This document shows, one piece after another, positions 12,477-22,400 of a stretch of DNA of 64,000 bases. Both the position numbers and the translations under genes were made by a program. The notes beneath the pieces are model-generated. The model made no database searches, was not told where the DNA came from, and worked only from the letters and a program-made list of their open reading frames with translations. Position 1 is the first letter of the stretch; the number at the start of each line of letters is the position of its first letter. Source of the stretch: Kalaharituber pfeilii (taxonomy: Eukaryota; Ascomycota; Pezizomycetes; Pezizales; Pezizaceae). Location of the stretch: the NCBI GenBank assembly GCA_015179045.1, contig WHUZ01000043.1:186001-250000 (forward strand). The letters are read 5' to 3'.

Positions 12477-12581
12477 GGACGCCTATATATAGAGGCCTCC
12501 ACGGCCTCTATATAAAGGTCAAGTTCCAAGCGTTGTCCTAAGTTACACCTACACTTCGCTGCAATCGCAGACACCGTAACA
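12477..12581. repeat. 105-bp direct repeat, copy 1 (TATA hairpin)
   Basis: Identical to 12732-12836 except one base (TATATAAA here, TATACAAA in copy 2). At 12486-12514 it contains a 12-bp perfect inverted repeat (TATATAGAGGCC / GGCCTCTATATA) around a 5-nt spacer, carrying TATA boxes on both strands. It is followed by a pyrimidine-rich tract (ACCTTTTACCTTTACC...) resembling a fungal transcription start and leader. Confidence 0.9.
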
Positions 12582-12691
12582 TTACAACGTTGAACCTTTT
12601 ACCTTTACCTTTTACCTCAAAGCCTTACCGTTTACCTTTACTCAACAAACGATTCTCGCCTCCAACCCTTTGAAGTTACTCGCTTGCACAA

Positions 12692-12796
12692 ATGGATATG
12701 GATGCCGAAGTGCCCTACTCTCTAACATTGGGGACGCCTATATATAGAGGCCTCCACGGCCTCTATACAAAGGTCAAGTTCCAAGCGTTGTCCTAA
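12692..12796 (+). CDS. Possible short ORF (34 codons) in the duplicated leader
   Basis: ATG GAT ATG GAT GCC... runs 34 codons to TAA and passes through the first 65 bases of repeat copy 2. If transcription starts near copy 1, this is an upstream ORF of the secreted protein gene at 12931, or the remnant N-terminus of another gene cut by the duplication. No homology recognised; could be chance. Confidence 0.2.
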   Translation: MDMDAEVPYSLTLGTPIYRGLHGLYTKVKFQALS

Positions 12797-12836
12797 GTTA
12801 CACCTACACTTCGCTGCAATCGCAGACACCGTAACA
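12732..12836. repeat. 105-bp direct repeat, copy 2
   Basis: Second copy, 255 bp after the first, ending 94 bp before the ATG of the secreted protein gene at 12931. One T-to-C change breaks the outer end of the TATA inverted repeat and changes the right-hand TATA motif. Confidence 0.9.
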
Positions 12837-12930
12837 CAGTGACTGAACAAATACTCGAAGCAAGGTTGCCCAAACTCACTTACCACAAGTTTCACCAGTA
12901 GCTCACATTCTTTCTCGCAGCTCTCACACC

Positions 12931-13470
12931 ATGCTCACACGTTACCTCTTCACTCTCTTGCTCTTATTCACTCTCTTCAGGATTGCGGCCACCCACTTTG
13001 CCTACGACGACGATCCGGACTACTCCGAAGACGAGGCCCACTATCCGCCCCCAACCAAACGCCACCCCACGGCCATCCACTATCCCTACCCCCTCCCGCA
13101 ACCCCCTGTTCCTCCGTCCTCCTCCATTACCAAACGCTCCAGTAGCCCCACGCTCAACTCCCTCGCCTGCCTCGAGGCACCCCCTCCAAAAGACCCCATG
13201 TACTTCTGGGACCTCTTCCTCGAAGACACCAAATCTTTTGTGTGCGTCGACCACGGCCAACGCAAAACCTACTACCACGGCCATGACCGCCTCGTCTTTG
13301 TCAACGGTTGCGGCCAACGAAGGTGTTTCCAGAAGAAGACCCTTGCTGGTAAAGTCCAAGTGTTGTGGGAGATGGCTGTGCAGACGTGTGAGGGAGCTGG
13401 AGCAATGGGACGCGAGACGGGGAACGAGAAGATGGAGTTTTGGTTGTTTGGTGGGGCAAGGGGATTGTAG
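12931..13470 (+). CDS. Small secreted protein with Kex2-like sites, effector-like
   Basis: Single-exon ORF of 179 residues. The N-terminus MLTRYLFTLLLLFTLFRIAA is a strong signal peptide. The propeptide-like part is acidic, then Pro/Tyr-rich, with two 'TKR' dibasic sites (about residues 43-45 and 67-69) that a Kex2 protease could cut. The remaining domain of about 110 residues has five Cys (LACLEA, FVCVDHG, NGCGQRRC, VQTCEG) and is His/Tyr-rich. No family recognised; small size, secretion, dibasic sites and Cys content are the usual features of fungal effector or antimicrobial-type proteins, but the role is inference. The minus-strand frame at 12964-13539 is a shadow. The upstream region carries the 105-bp duplicated TATA-containing segment. 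Confidence 0.7.
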   Translation: MLTRYLFTLLLLFTLFRIAATHFAYDDDPDYSEDEAHYPPPTKRHPTAIHYPYPLPQPPVPPSSSITKRSSSPTLNSLACLEAPPPKDPMYFWDLFLEDTKSFVCVDHGQRKTYYHGHDRLVFVNGCGQRRCFQKKTLAGKVQVLWEMAVQTCEGAGAMGRETGNEKMEFWLFGGARGL

Positions 13471-16192
13471 AGTGATTGGGGATCTCTTAGCTGATTCTTG
13501 ATTTGAGTGGGGAAATGGAGATTGAGGACGCGTCCGCATGCGTTGGATTTTGTTGGGTTGGGCGGGGCAGTATCGGATACTTGCATACTTACGTCTGTGA
13601 GGCTTCTATTGTTTTAACGTCGTTTTTCGGACGAGTACTAGGGTGATGGAGATAAATGTTTGAGATGGGGAAAAAAAGAAAATTTGTTTCACTATGTTGT
13701 TTCATGATGTGTGTGGCATGATATCAAAACAATCCATTAATATCACCCTTGCTATGGGAGGTTAGACATGTTTTACTTGAGGAGAGGGAAAAAGAGACAT
13801 GGAAATTTACCGTCTTTTCCCCGTAACCAACGGCTAATAAACATACCTTGGTGCCCCGATTTGACAGTTTTCTTTTTTTCTTTTTACTTGACTGGCTTAT
13901 TTAATCATATTGTTTATAGTTAGGTTGCGCTAAGGTGCACGTAGATTTGTGGGAAGGAGGGGCTTTCTCAGGGTAAAAAAAAATAAGAGCCCAAAAGTTT
14001 GAGAAATGATGGCAGTTGGGGGCTTGAGTGTTAATAGTCCGGCTGAATTGAGGGGTAGTACCCGCTGATGCGGCGTTTGATCAGATTACCCCCAAGTGCT
14101 GATCCTTGGATATCTATATCTACCATATTGATTAGATTGGAAATAAAAAAAACGAGATTATATTTATAAGGCAGGAAGGGAAAGGGGAGAGGGGACAAAC
14201 GAAGAAAAAAAAAAAAAAAAATTTTTTTTGTAATATTTTTTTTACTCTTGTCCACACATACATACACACACAAACGGATACGGAGAGAGACGACAAAAAG
14301 GATCAGGCAGGGAGGGAGGGGGTACCTAAGTAAAGTTAAGTAAGTATTATTCCCTTGCTAGTATTTACATAACTTACCTTTTTGTTTTTTTTCGTTTTTT
14401 TCGGGGGAAAACATTTTTGCGTCAAAAAAGACCCACACGCACATGCACACGGAACTTTTTTTTTTTTTTCCCCTTCAACATCGTATATATTCTTACATAT
14501 GTGTATATATATATCAAACCTTCACACACACAAAAAAAAAAAAGATTCTTTATATATTTTCCCCCCTCCCAAGCTTAACTAGGAATTCGAAGCTCCAGAG
14601 GCTAAGAATAAGGAATTACGGAAGGAGGAGGGGTTGGGAGGTGGGAGGAATTCTGAATACTAGGAACTAAAATACACGAAAAGATGCGGGGGGGGAAGGG
14701 AGAGGAAAAGAGAAAATGAAATAGGGGTGGCGGGAAAGGGAAAAAAAGCGGGGGAGGTATGATGTATATGCAACACAGCCAGGTGCACAACGACCGACAT
14801 CTACACAAAACCCCTTCACCCCCATCGGCACCGCAACGCCAAACACCCTACAACCCCAACCAGCCTGCCTCAAATATACATCCATTTTATCCCTTTTTTA
14901 AATCCCTTATTCCCTAAAGTATTTCTCATCTTCCCTTGTTATCACGCTCCCTTCCCTTCCATAAATTTTCCGTTCAAAGCTTAATTCTAGTTTCCTTCTG
15001 CCCCAGTCCCAGTCCCATCCAAGCCCCTCCAATCCCGATCCTGATTCCCATCCATCTATTCCTTTTCAAATCTGCAGCTTGGGTGTTCTAGGATTCCTAG
15101 AACTAATGTCTGACACCCAATCCATCCCGTTCCCGGTCCATGAATTCAAGTCTATCCCATATTCCCACCCTTGTCCATCTTTATCCCGTTCACCCATCAT
15201 TTACCCATCCAACAAATCTGTACCCGCTGTCTATCGTCGAAGTTGTCGTCGTCGCAGAGTATAGATGTCGCCGTCAGTCATCCGTAGACGTCGTAGGTAA
15301 TAATTCGTAATGAAACAGCCGTTCCCAAAGTAGGAGTTCCCATGTCGTGATTGCCGTCACCGCTACATGTAAGAAAACGAATAGAAACGAACAATAAACC
15401 AGACCAGGGACAGATTACGTGCGGAAGCAGGTCATATGAATGAAGAGCCAGAACATGAGACATAAGAATCCAAAAAACTGGAAGGAGGTAGGGAAGATCC
15501 GTAACCCTGAACCAGATGCCGTATCGTCTACCGTGCAAGAATCCCTTCAGATTTAAGTCACTCCACAAATTCCACCAAACCATCCAGGCTGCCCGACTGC
15601 CTTCCATCTTCATTCTTCCTAGCATCCAAACAAGAAGAAAAAAAAAGCAAATGTGTAAAAAAAAGCCAATGTGTCCACGCCAATCTATCAAAGGAGGAAA
15701 AAAAAGAACATTTTGCTCAAAAGCACAAGCGCGCATCCGATATCAAACATACACATGGAAATTTAGTCGAGTAAACACGCACACACACACAATTGACAAG
15801 CCCACACACACATTAAGTGTAAGTTAGTTAGATAAGTAAGCCAGGCGGATAATGGGATCAGCGCATAGAAAAGAAGAAGGTAAAAAGTAAATCGAAATTT
15901 TAACAATGAATAACGCCCCATTTGATTACCTGATTTGTCCAAACCGCAAAAAAAAAAAAAAAAAAACGCATGTAGGGTAAAAGAGCAAGAGGTAGAAAAA
16001 AAAAATAAATCTGTCGTCCGTCGTTTCGTATTCACAACACAGACATGCACAATTCCTAGACGCTCTCACGCATGCGACATGGCTCCCAAGCGCGATGCTG
16101 CTTCCAATTAAGATCGACAGTAACGGAAATGCTGCACCGCAAAAGCAAAAACGAAATTAATCTTTGAATGTTGTGAGAGAAAATCGGAAAGG
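13471..16192. other. AT-rich intergenic region, low complexity
   Basis: 3' flanks of two convergent genes. It holds many short A and T runs (for example near 14205-14240 and 15948-15966), a CT-rich stretch at 14940-15200 and a (CA)n tract near 15778-15792. No coding region recognised. Confidence 0.5.
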
Positions 16193-17750
16193 TCACCGTC
16201 CGTAACCAATGGCAGCACTTTGAGCACTTAGTCTGGGGGTACCGGCAACACCAAGCTCCTGGATTCAAAGTCCTCTTAGCTTCTATCACTCCCGGTATGA
16301 AATGACCAATGCACATAAAAAAGGCGGTCGTTTACCTTCTTACGTTTGCGCTTCTTTTTTGCTTCATCGCCATAGTCTTCCGCATCGTCATCATCATATC
16401 CTTCTCCATACCCCTCAAACGAACTATCTTCGTATTTCCGCCGCTTTGCCCTGCTAGTTCGTGGGGGCCTTGAGGCAGGGGAAACCGATGCTGATGAGAC
16501 ATTACCTCCTGGTGTTGATCCATTCGGAAGCTGCGCGTGGGGCGTTGCTACAGAAGCCGATGGGGTTTGTATGGACTTTGGAGCAAGCGTCGCCTTCTTC
16601 TCGTCCAGACCTAGTATCGATGTGTCAAACTGGAACACGGTCAGCCTACAAGATCCGAATTTCAGTCCCCCGTTATATCATGCAGCTAATCTGGTCTAGG
16701 ATCATAAAAATTGGGCTTTGGGAGAAGGGTTAAGTACCCCAGGTATCGGGCCCGTTGACATTGTGAGAGCCCGTCGCAACGCATCTTGCGGGAGAGTCTG
16801 GCTGATTTCCTTTCCGACCACTTTCTGCGCGTTCCACTCTTCGTCTGGCCAATCAAGCATCTCCAACAGCCCCATTGAGCGGTTCTTGTTTACAGGCGGT
16901 GCATTATCAGCACCCTCTCCCTCCACTGGGACTGGCTTTGCCTTGGGGATCTCATTCTTCCCAGGCAAATCTAGAATCTTTCCCTTATATGACTTGCGGA
17001 GCTTCTTTTTCTGTCCGCTGGCATCAAATCGAGCCACAGAATCTGCTATTGACGTGAGCCCGTAGAGTGGAAAGATGTTTCTCGTCGGGTTTGGGTATAA
17101 CGGCTGGAAAGCTATAGCGTTGAATCTCGTGTTAACATCTCAATTTCATGCTTCATGATCAGCTATACACATGTTGAGGTGTACGCAGATGTCTTCTTGG
17201 AAGCAGGAAAAGAGGGATACCCACATCTTTGGCACAGTAAGTGTAATGGGTGGACATCGGCTTGGGCCAATATATCCTTCAATGAAGGAACAGCAGGAGC
17301 ATCAATCATTGCCTCGTTGTCTTCATTGTCCACACTCCGACTCCGCTTTACACCTGTACCTCGGTCGTGATTTCGGTATATATCGTGCTGCTCCTCAGCA
17401 GAGATACTCCCCCGCCTTTTTCCGTTCTTTAGTCCATACTCCCCACTTGCATCCATCATATCCTCATCCAGAATTCCCTCCATCTCGTGCGCTGTTGTCG
17501 GGGGCACTGTCCCAGCAGCTGAACTGGACGGGGTAGGTATTGTGTTGGCACTGTTGAGGGATTGCCGCGATGAGAATGATTGATTTATTGTCGGAGATGA
17601 CCCAATGCTATTATGAAGTGGCATCTTGTCATTTATCGCGGTAGGCTTTGTGCCGGCATGGTCTCGTGACATGTAAAACGGAGGAGATTGGGGCGTAGGT
17701 TGATCCAAGGGAGCTGGATAGTGCTGATGGGAAGGATAGATGGATGTCAT
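16193..17750 (-). CDS. ROX3: Mediator complex subunit 19 (Med19/Rox3)
   Basis: Subunit of the Mediator head that links regulators to RNA polymerase II in the nucleus. Proposed exons: 17750 to about 17221, about 17125-16738, 16629-16336 and 16258-16193, roughly 425 residues. Family marks seen: N-terminal disordered 'SPPFYMSRDH'; 'VHPLHLLCQR'; 'PNPTRNIFPLYGLTSIADSVARFD'-type core, then 'KKLRKSYKGKI', 'MLDWPDEEWNAQKV'; 'FDTSILGLDEKK'; and a basic/acidic tail 'RRKYEDSSFEGYGEGYDDD' ending in KKKRKRKK. A last exon reading ELGVAGTPRLS...IGYGR fits the family's Gly-rich end. The first intron's exact borders are unsure: donors at 17220, 17170 or 17168 all keep frame with different acceptors. Intron 3 could be retained, giving a stop at 16276. 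Identity is confident, exact ends less so. Confidence 0.85.
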
Positions 17751-18635
17751 ACGAGTAACCTTTTTATATGTCCTTCGTAAATATTATATTTTTCAATTCG
17801 AGGACTAGAGTTGGTTGCCCTGGATGCGAACTTCAGAGGTTTCGTAAAGTGAACGTGTGAGTGTACCTGACCGTGTGTCGTGAATCGCGAAAGAAAGGCT
17901 TCGTGAAAGTGAGAAATGACGCTGAAGTGAATTCGTGCCAGGAGGGAAAACAAAAACGTCGCTCGTGAATCTTGTAGGCAGTTTCCTTAGATTTCTCAAA
18001 CACCCTTTGTTCTCAGTGACTGTATCTCAAGTCTATTTTTTCTCCCTCGTTCCTTGAGAATGTAAAAAAGGATGACAGCAACTATTGTTCCAGAGGCAAT
18101 GAGTTATTGCTTTTGTTTTATCCCACGGTTCCTTCCAGATGCTGTCCCGCGACCTTGGAAGGGCCGAAATCGCACGCCTTTTCGCGGTTGTTTCGACCGT
18201 TCCGAGGGCCCGTCTCCTCGCTCCTGCCGGGGGGGGGGTGGGGGTGATGTCAGAAAGACCCTGTTCCTGCTCCTGTGCCAACCGTGTGACTTTGCTGCTG
18301 CGAATTTCTATTCAGGTACTTGGTGCTGGACGTTCAGAGTTGATGCAGAAGAAAATCCGAAAGTCGGTTTTCGAGTTGCCTTCCGTGAACGAGCTGTGTA
18401 GATGTGTTGTTGAGAAACGAATTTCTTGGTTCTGGGGGGGGGAGGGGGGTGTGAGGTGTGAGGTTTTTTGGTTGACGGGGGGGAAAAAAATGGGTTGATT
18501 ATCTTTAGTCCTGGCGGTTCCTCTTTAGCGGGCTGCGCTGGGAATAAGAACGGGGGGAGGGGGGGATCGGGGGGAGGCGAATGATTTAGCGGGAGATGAG
18601 ACTAGCAGAGGGCAGCCAAGCACGCCTGCCGGGAA

Positions 18636-18656
18636 GGGGGGGGGGGGGGGGGGGGG
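18636..18656. repeat. G21 homopolymer
   Basis: Uninterrupted run of 21 G within a G-rich region; strong G-quadruplex potential. Confidence 0.85.
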
Positions 18657-19042
18657 AGGGCGGCGGCGGGCAAGGGTGGGTGGGTGGGTGCAGCCGGGGA
18701 GGGTGGAGGGGGTTGTTTGCAGAGAACAACTCAAGCTGTCTGGGGGCCTGCGGGCGGACAGGCTGGCGGGCGTCAACGGCAGCGGGGAGGCCAGCGTCCA
18801 GGCTGCTGCCGGGGCACTGCGAGCGTGCGTGCGAGCGAGCGAGGTACTGTACACGGCGGCGAGCTGGCAGCCCGTGGGCGAGGGGCGTGAAGGCGGGCGT
18901 GGTGTCCTGGGCGATGTGATGTGTGGCCGTCCGGGCGGATGCGAGCCAGACACAGGGTTGTGTGGGAGCGTGCTTCCTGGCGGGCAATGGGGTGCCGCGA
19001 GATCAGGGCTGTGGATGGGCAGCGCGGTGTGTGGGCGGGCGT

Positions 19043-19180
19043 GTGGGCGCGGGCGTGGGCGTGGGCGTGGGCGTGTGGGACGGGGCGTGGGCGTGGGCGT
19101 GTGGGACGGGCGTGGGTGGGTGGGAGGGAGGGGGAGGGGGAGGGGAGGGGAGGGGAGGGGAGGGGAGGGGAGGGAAGGGA
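19043..19180. repeat. (GTGGGC)n then (AGGGG)n tandem repeats
   Basis: GTGGGC-type hexamer repeats at about 19043-19125 pass directly into AGGGG pentamer repeats at about 19130-19180. Every unit has a run of three or four G on the plus strand, so the array is a dense G-quadruplex candidate. Confidence 0.85.
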
Positions 19181-19249
19181 GGGAGGGCCGCAGTGCAGCG
19201 CGGCGCGGTGGTGCGGTGCGTGGAAGGGTGCGAGCGAGCGCTGGGCTGG

Positions 19250-19450
19250 TCAGGGCAGGGCAGGGCAGGGCAGGACAGGGCAGGCCGGCGGGCAGGCAGG
19301 CGGACAGGCAGGCAGCGCAGAGCAGCAGCAGCAGCAGCAGCAGCAGGCGTGTGGGCGGGCGAAGGTACTCGACATCCCTCGCAGCTGCTCAGAAGCGACA
19401 TGGAAGCCCAGCCAGCCCAGCCAGCCCAGCCAGCCCAGCCGGCCCAGCCC
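19250..19450. repeat. (CAGGG)n, (CAG)n and CCCAGCCAG repeats
   Basis: CAGGG pentamers at about 19252-19283, (CAG)n at about 19318-19346 and four or five 9-bp CCCAGCCAG units at about 19407-19445 follow each other within 200 bp. Confidence 0.8.
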
Positions 19451-22400
19451 AGCCTCGACGATGCGCGCTCACATTGGCGCCGCTCCCAGCGCACTCCACT
19501 CGAGAGATTGTGGCTCGACTCGGAGCCGACAGAGAGTACAGTAAGCCGCTACAGGTACAGGTACAAGTAAGCAGCCTCAGCTGCAGCAGCAAGCTCCAGT
19601 ACCTTCCTTACTCGCACTCGAGGCTAGTTAGAGGGCCTGAACCTCGAGCGCAGCAGAGCCGTGGCAGTAGGCAGCACTGTGCAGCAGCAGCAGCAGCGCA
19701 GCGTCCCATCGCAAAAGCCCACCAGTGCCCCTTGCAATGTCATTCCGAGTCATGATCCCCTACCCCCGGAGTCCCACTGGTCTGCATTTTTTATAGCTGC
19801 CCCCCCCCACCACCACCACCACATGGTGGCTTGCCAAGCACAACGAAGGCACCGCAACCGACAAGAGCAGCGGTGTATCCATTTGAAGAGCACAGGTCCT
19901 TCCCGCGCCAGAGGCAGCTACCTCCTTCAATTGTAATAATACAGCGAGCAATTGTACTAAACAGTCTGGGAGACGAAGCAACGAGTTCGGTCGGATGCCT
20001 GGCTAGCACGTCCTCGTTAAGCCAGACAGAAACAAAAATAGTACCGCTCTGAACTCATGTTTCATGCTAGCCTTGTCTGCTTCGTTGCAGCGTGAGGCTG
20101 CCAGAAAGCCGCTTGCTGTATCATACTCTGCGCACATCAAGTATGAATCGCAGAACCGGGGTGACTTGAGGACCGCACACTCGGAATTGGAAGATCATGA
20201 TCGATCCGTTACTCAGAACTCTGACAAGCGACGAACGATCACCCTCCAGTCTTGTTTCCAAGCACAATTGCAACGTTAAAGTACAAACAGCTTTACATGC
20301 TCACCGTATGGAAGGGGTGGGGACTGTTGGTACTCCTAAGTAACATGGAGGTGGCCACGCATACACTCTCTTCTTCAACAGTCATCCTTTCTTCCCTCTT
20401 TTCTTTTTCCTTTCCCTTTTTGTTTGTCTTTCTTCTTTTCTCTTTTCTTCTTTTTTTTTTTTTACTTTCTTTTTTCTGTTTCTCTTTTTTTTTTTTTTTT
20501 TTCTTTAACCTTTCTGCCCAGTTGCTTTTGGAATTGAGCATCCAACAGCCAAAGTGACGATAGTACCTTCTGGTACCACTGGCGACGCAGCACCCTCGAC
20601 AAAATAAAACACACTCCCAATACCAATATTGAACCAAAAGTTTCTCAATTCCTGTTCCCCTCTCTTGAGTACGAAAAATATATCCCGCTCGCTCAGGAAT
20701 GCGAGCCCATGAAGTGGCGTGCGCCGCTTTAGCATAACAGGAGGCCCTACCGAAGCCGATCAGCCATGCACGACGCTCATGTTGTATGAATTCACAGCTG
20801 CTGCCAGAGAAGCTCACATACATGCACATGTACATACACTGCATACGCTGGCAGTGGAAAAGTATTTACTTCCTCTGTGTATGAGGTACTTGCTGCCCAG
20901 CATGTATGAAGGCAACACGGCTTGATGGAAATTTTATGGAGGGGGTGTGTATGTGCTGTGTCGAGACCGGCTTGAGCTTGGATAGCTGGCTCCAGGAATT
21001 GCGGGAGTGAGTTGCAGCACCAGTCGACCAGGCCAAAGGACAGCGGCCGAAGGCAAACAGGTGCATATAACCTTGCTGCACTTGCTGTGAGAAGACCATC
21101 CCTGCGGCCAGTCCTAAAGCTATCTGCCGCGGCGTAACCTATGTGAAGGAGATAAAATGTCGGTGCGGCTTCAGGCTCACGAATGAGGTGGTGAGTGGAG
21201 CAGGTCATGCCCAGTCCGCCCTCAATAATTTAGCATTTGCCGCTACGTGCTTCATGTTGGAGATACTTGTAAATTTGCGAAGTATTGCAGAAGACAGTCC
21301 AAGTCCCAATTTGTATGAAATGGACCGTCACGATGAATTGGGTCCCTAGCCGCTCATGGTGTGGGATGGGGATGGCTGAGATTCAGGCTCAAACATGGGC
21401 AAGAGGAGTGTGACGCATCCCAAGTTAAGTACCTTTCATCCTACCTTACATCAGGGTGCCAGCTTCCTCACAAGGCAAGCATTAACGCTGAGGACTGCCG
21501 GATTAACCTTCACTTTGTCATCGCTCCCCTCTCACCGCCGCCCCCCTCCCCGACAAGACAGCCCCAGCAAGCAGCTCCCTCCACCATCCCCATTTCTCTC
21601 CACACAGCCCTAACACGTAAGTGGCCTCTGTCCCAGGCCTTCTCACACAGCAATCATCGCGAAGCATGTGCATTATGAGCAATCATCCCAAAAAAATTGC
21701 GGTGGTATTTTTCTGATTTCTACTGCCTTTTCCTCTATCATACCATTGCTCCCCTCCCCTCCATCAAGTAGCACCGCATATAGCAGGCTTTGCTAACACT
21801 TGTTGGCTTGGGACGACGACTCGAAAACAAAAAAATTGGTTTACATATTAAGCAAACGGGTGGTTGCAATGTGTGAGTACCAGAAGAGGGCTAGTCAAAG
21901 CCCATACCCTTGCCGAATTCACCGTGGTCGCATCCCCAATCCCATGCAGCAAATACACCAAAGAGAACGAACGATTTCAAAGATCGCAGGGATTGCCTGC
22001 CTGTTGCTGCCTTTCCCTGGTTGCTTGCCCGGAGGAGTAAATTTGGATTTGCCTTCCATTCAAAAGCCAAGTGCTAGTTACAGCTTCTATCGGCGCGGCA
22101 TGTGCATGTGCTATACGTGCTTTGAATGTGTCTCCAACGATGGTATGGACCACTGGGGACTGTAGGCGACAGCAGTGGCTTTTCACTCCCAGTGATAGTG
22201 GTTGCTCACGCACTTCAGGTGTCTTGCTGTGGCAGTTTGTGACAGTGAAAGACAATGATGGTGTGGTCGCGGGGTAAGGTAAATTGCTCAGGTGCGCTGC
22301 CCTGCGCAACACATATATCGATCGGCCAGGGAATCGAATTGTAACACTATTATTGGAGCATGAAAATTCCAGGCTCTTTTAAACTTTTGTGCTTGACCAC

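Larger units (their letters stand above)
17751..20300. other. G-rich repetitive intergenic block
   Basis: Upstream side of the Med19 gene. From about 18.4 to 19.5 kb the plus strand is extremely G-rich with nested simple repeats. Several frames stay open for 100-360 codons purely by composition; I find no domain, start context or splice pattern to support a protein. Confidence 0.5.

Noticed and set aside
12964..13539. 191-codon minus-strand frame
   Set aside because: Shadow of the 12931-13470 gene, which has a signal peptide and sensible composition.
18676..19755. 359-codon open frame on the plus strand
   Set aside because: It overlaps other long open frames in the same G-rich simple-repeat DNA, has no domain, and is mostly Gly/Arg/Ala from repeats; openness is due to base composition.
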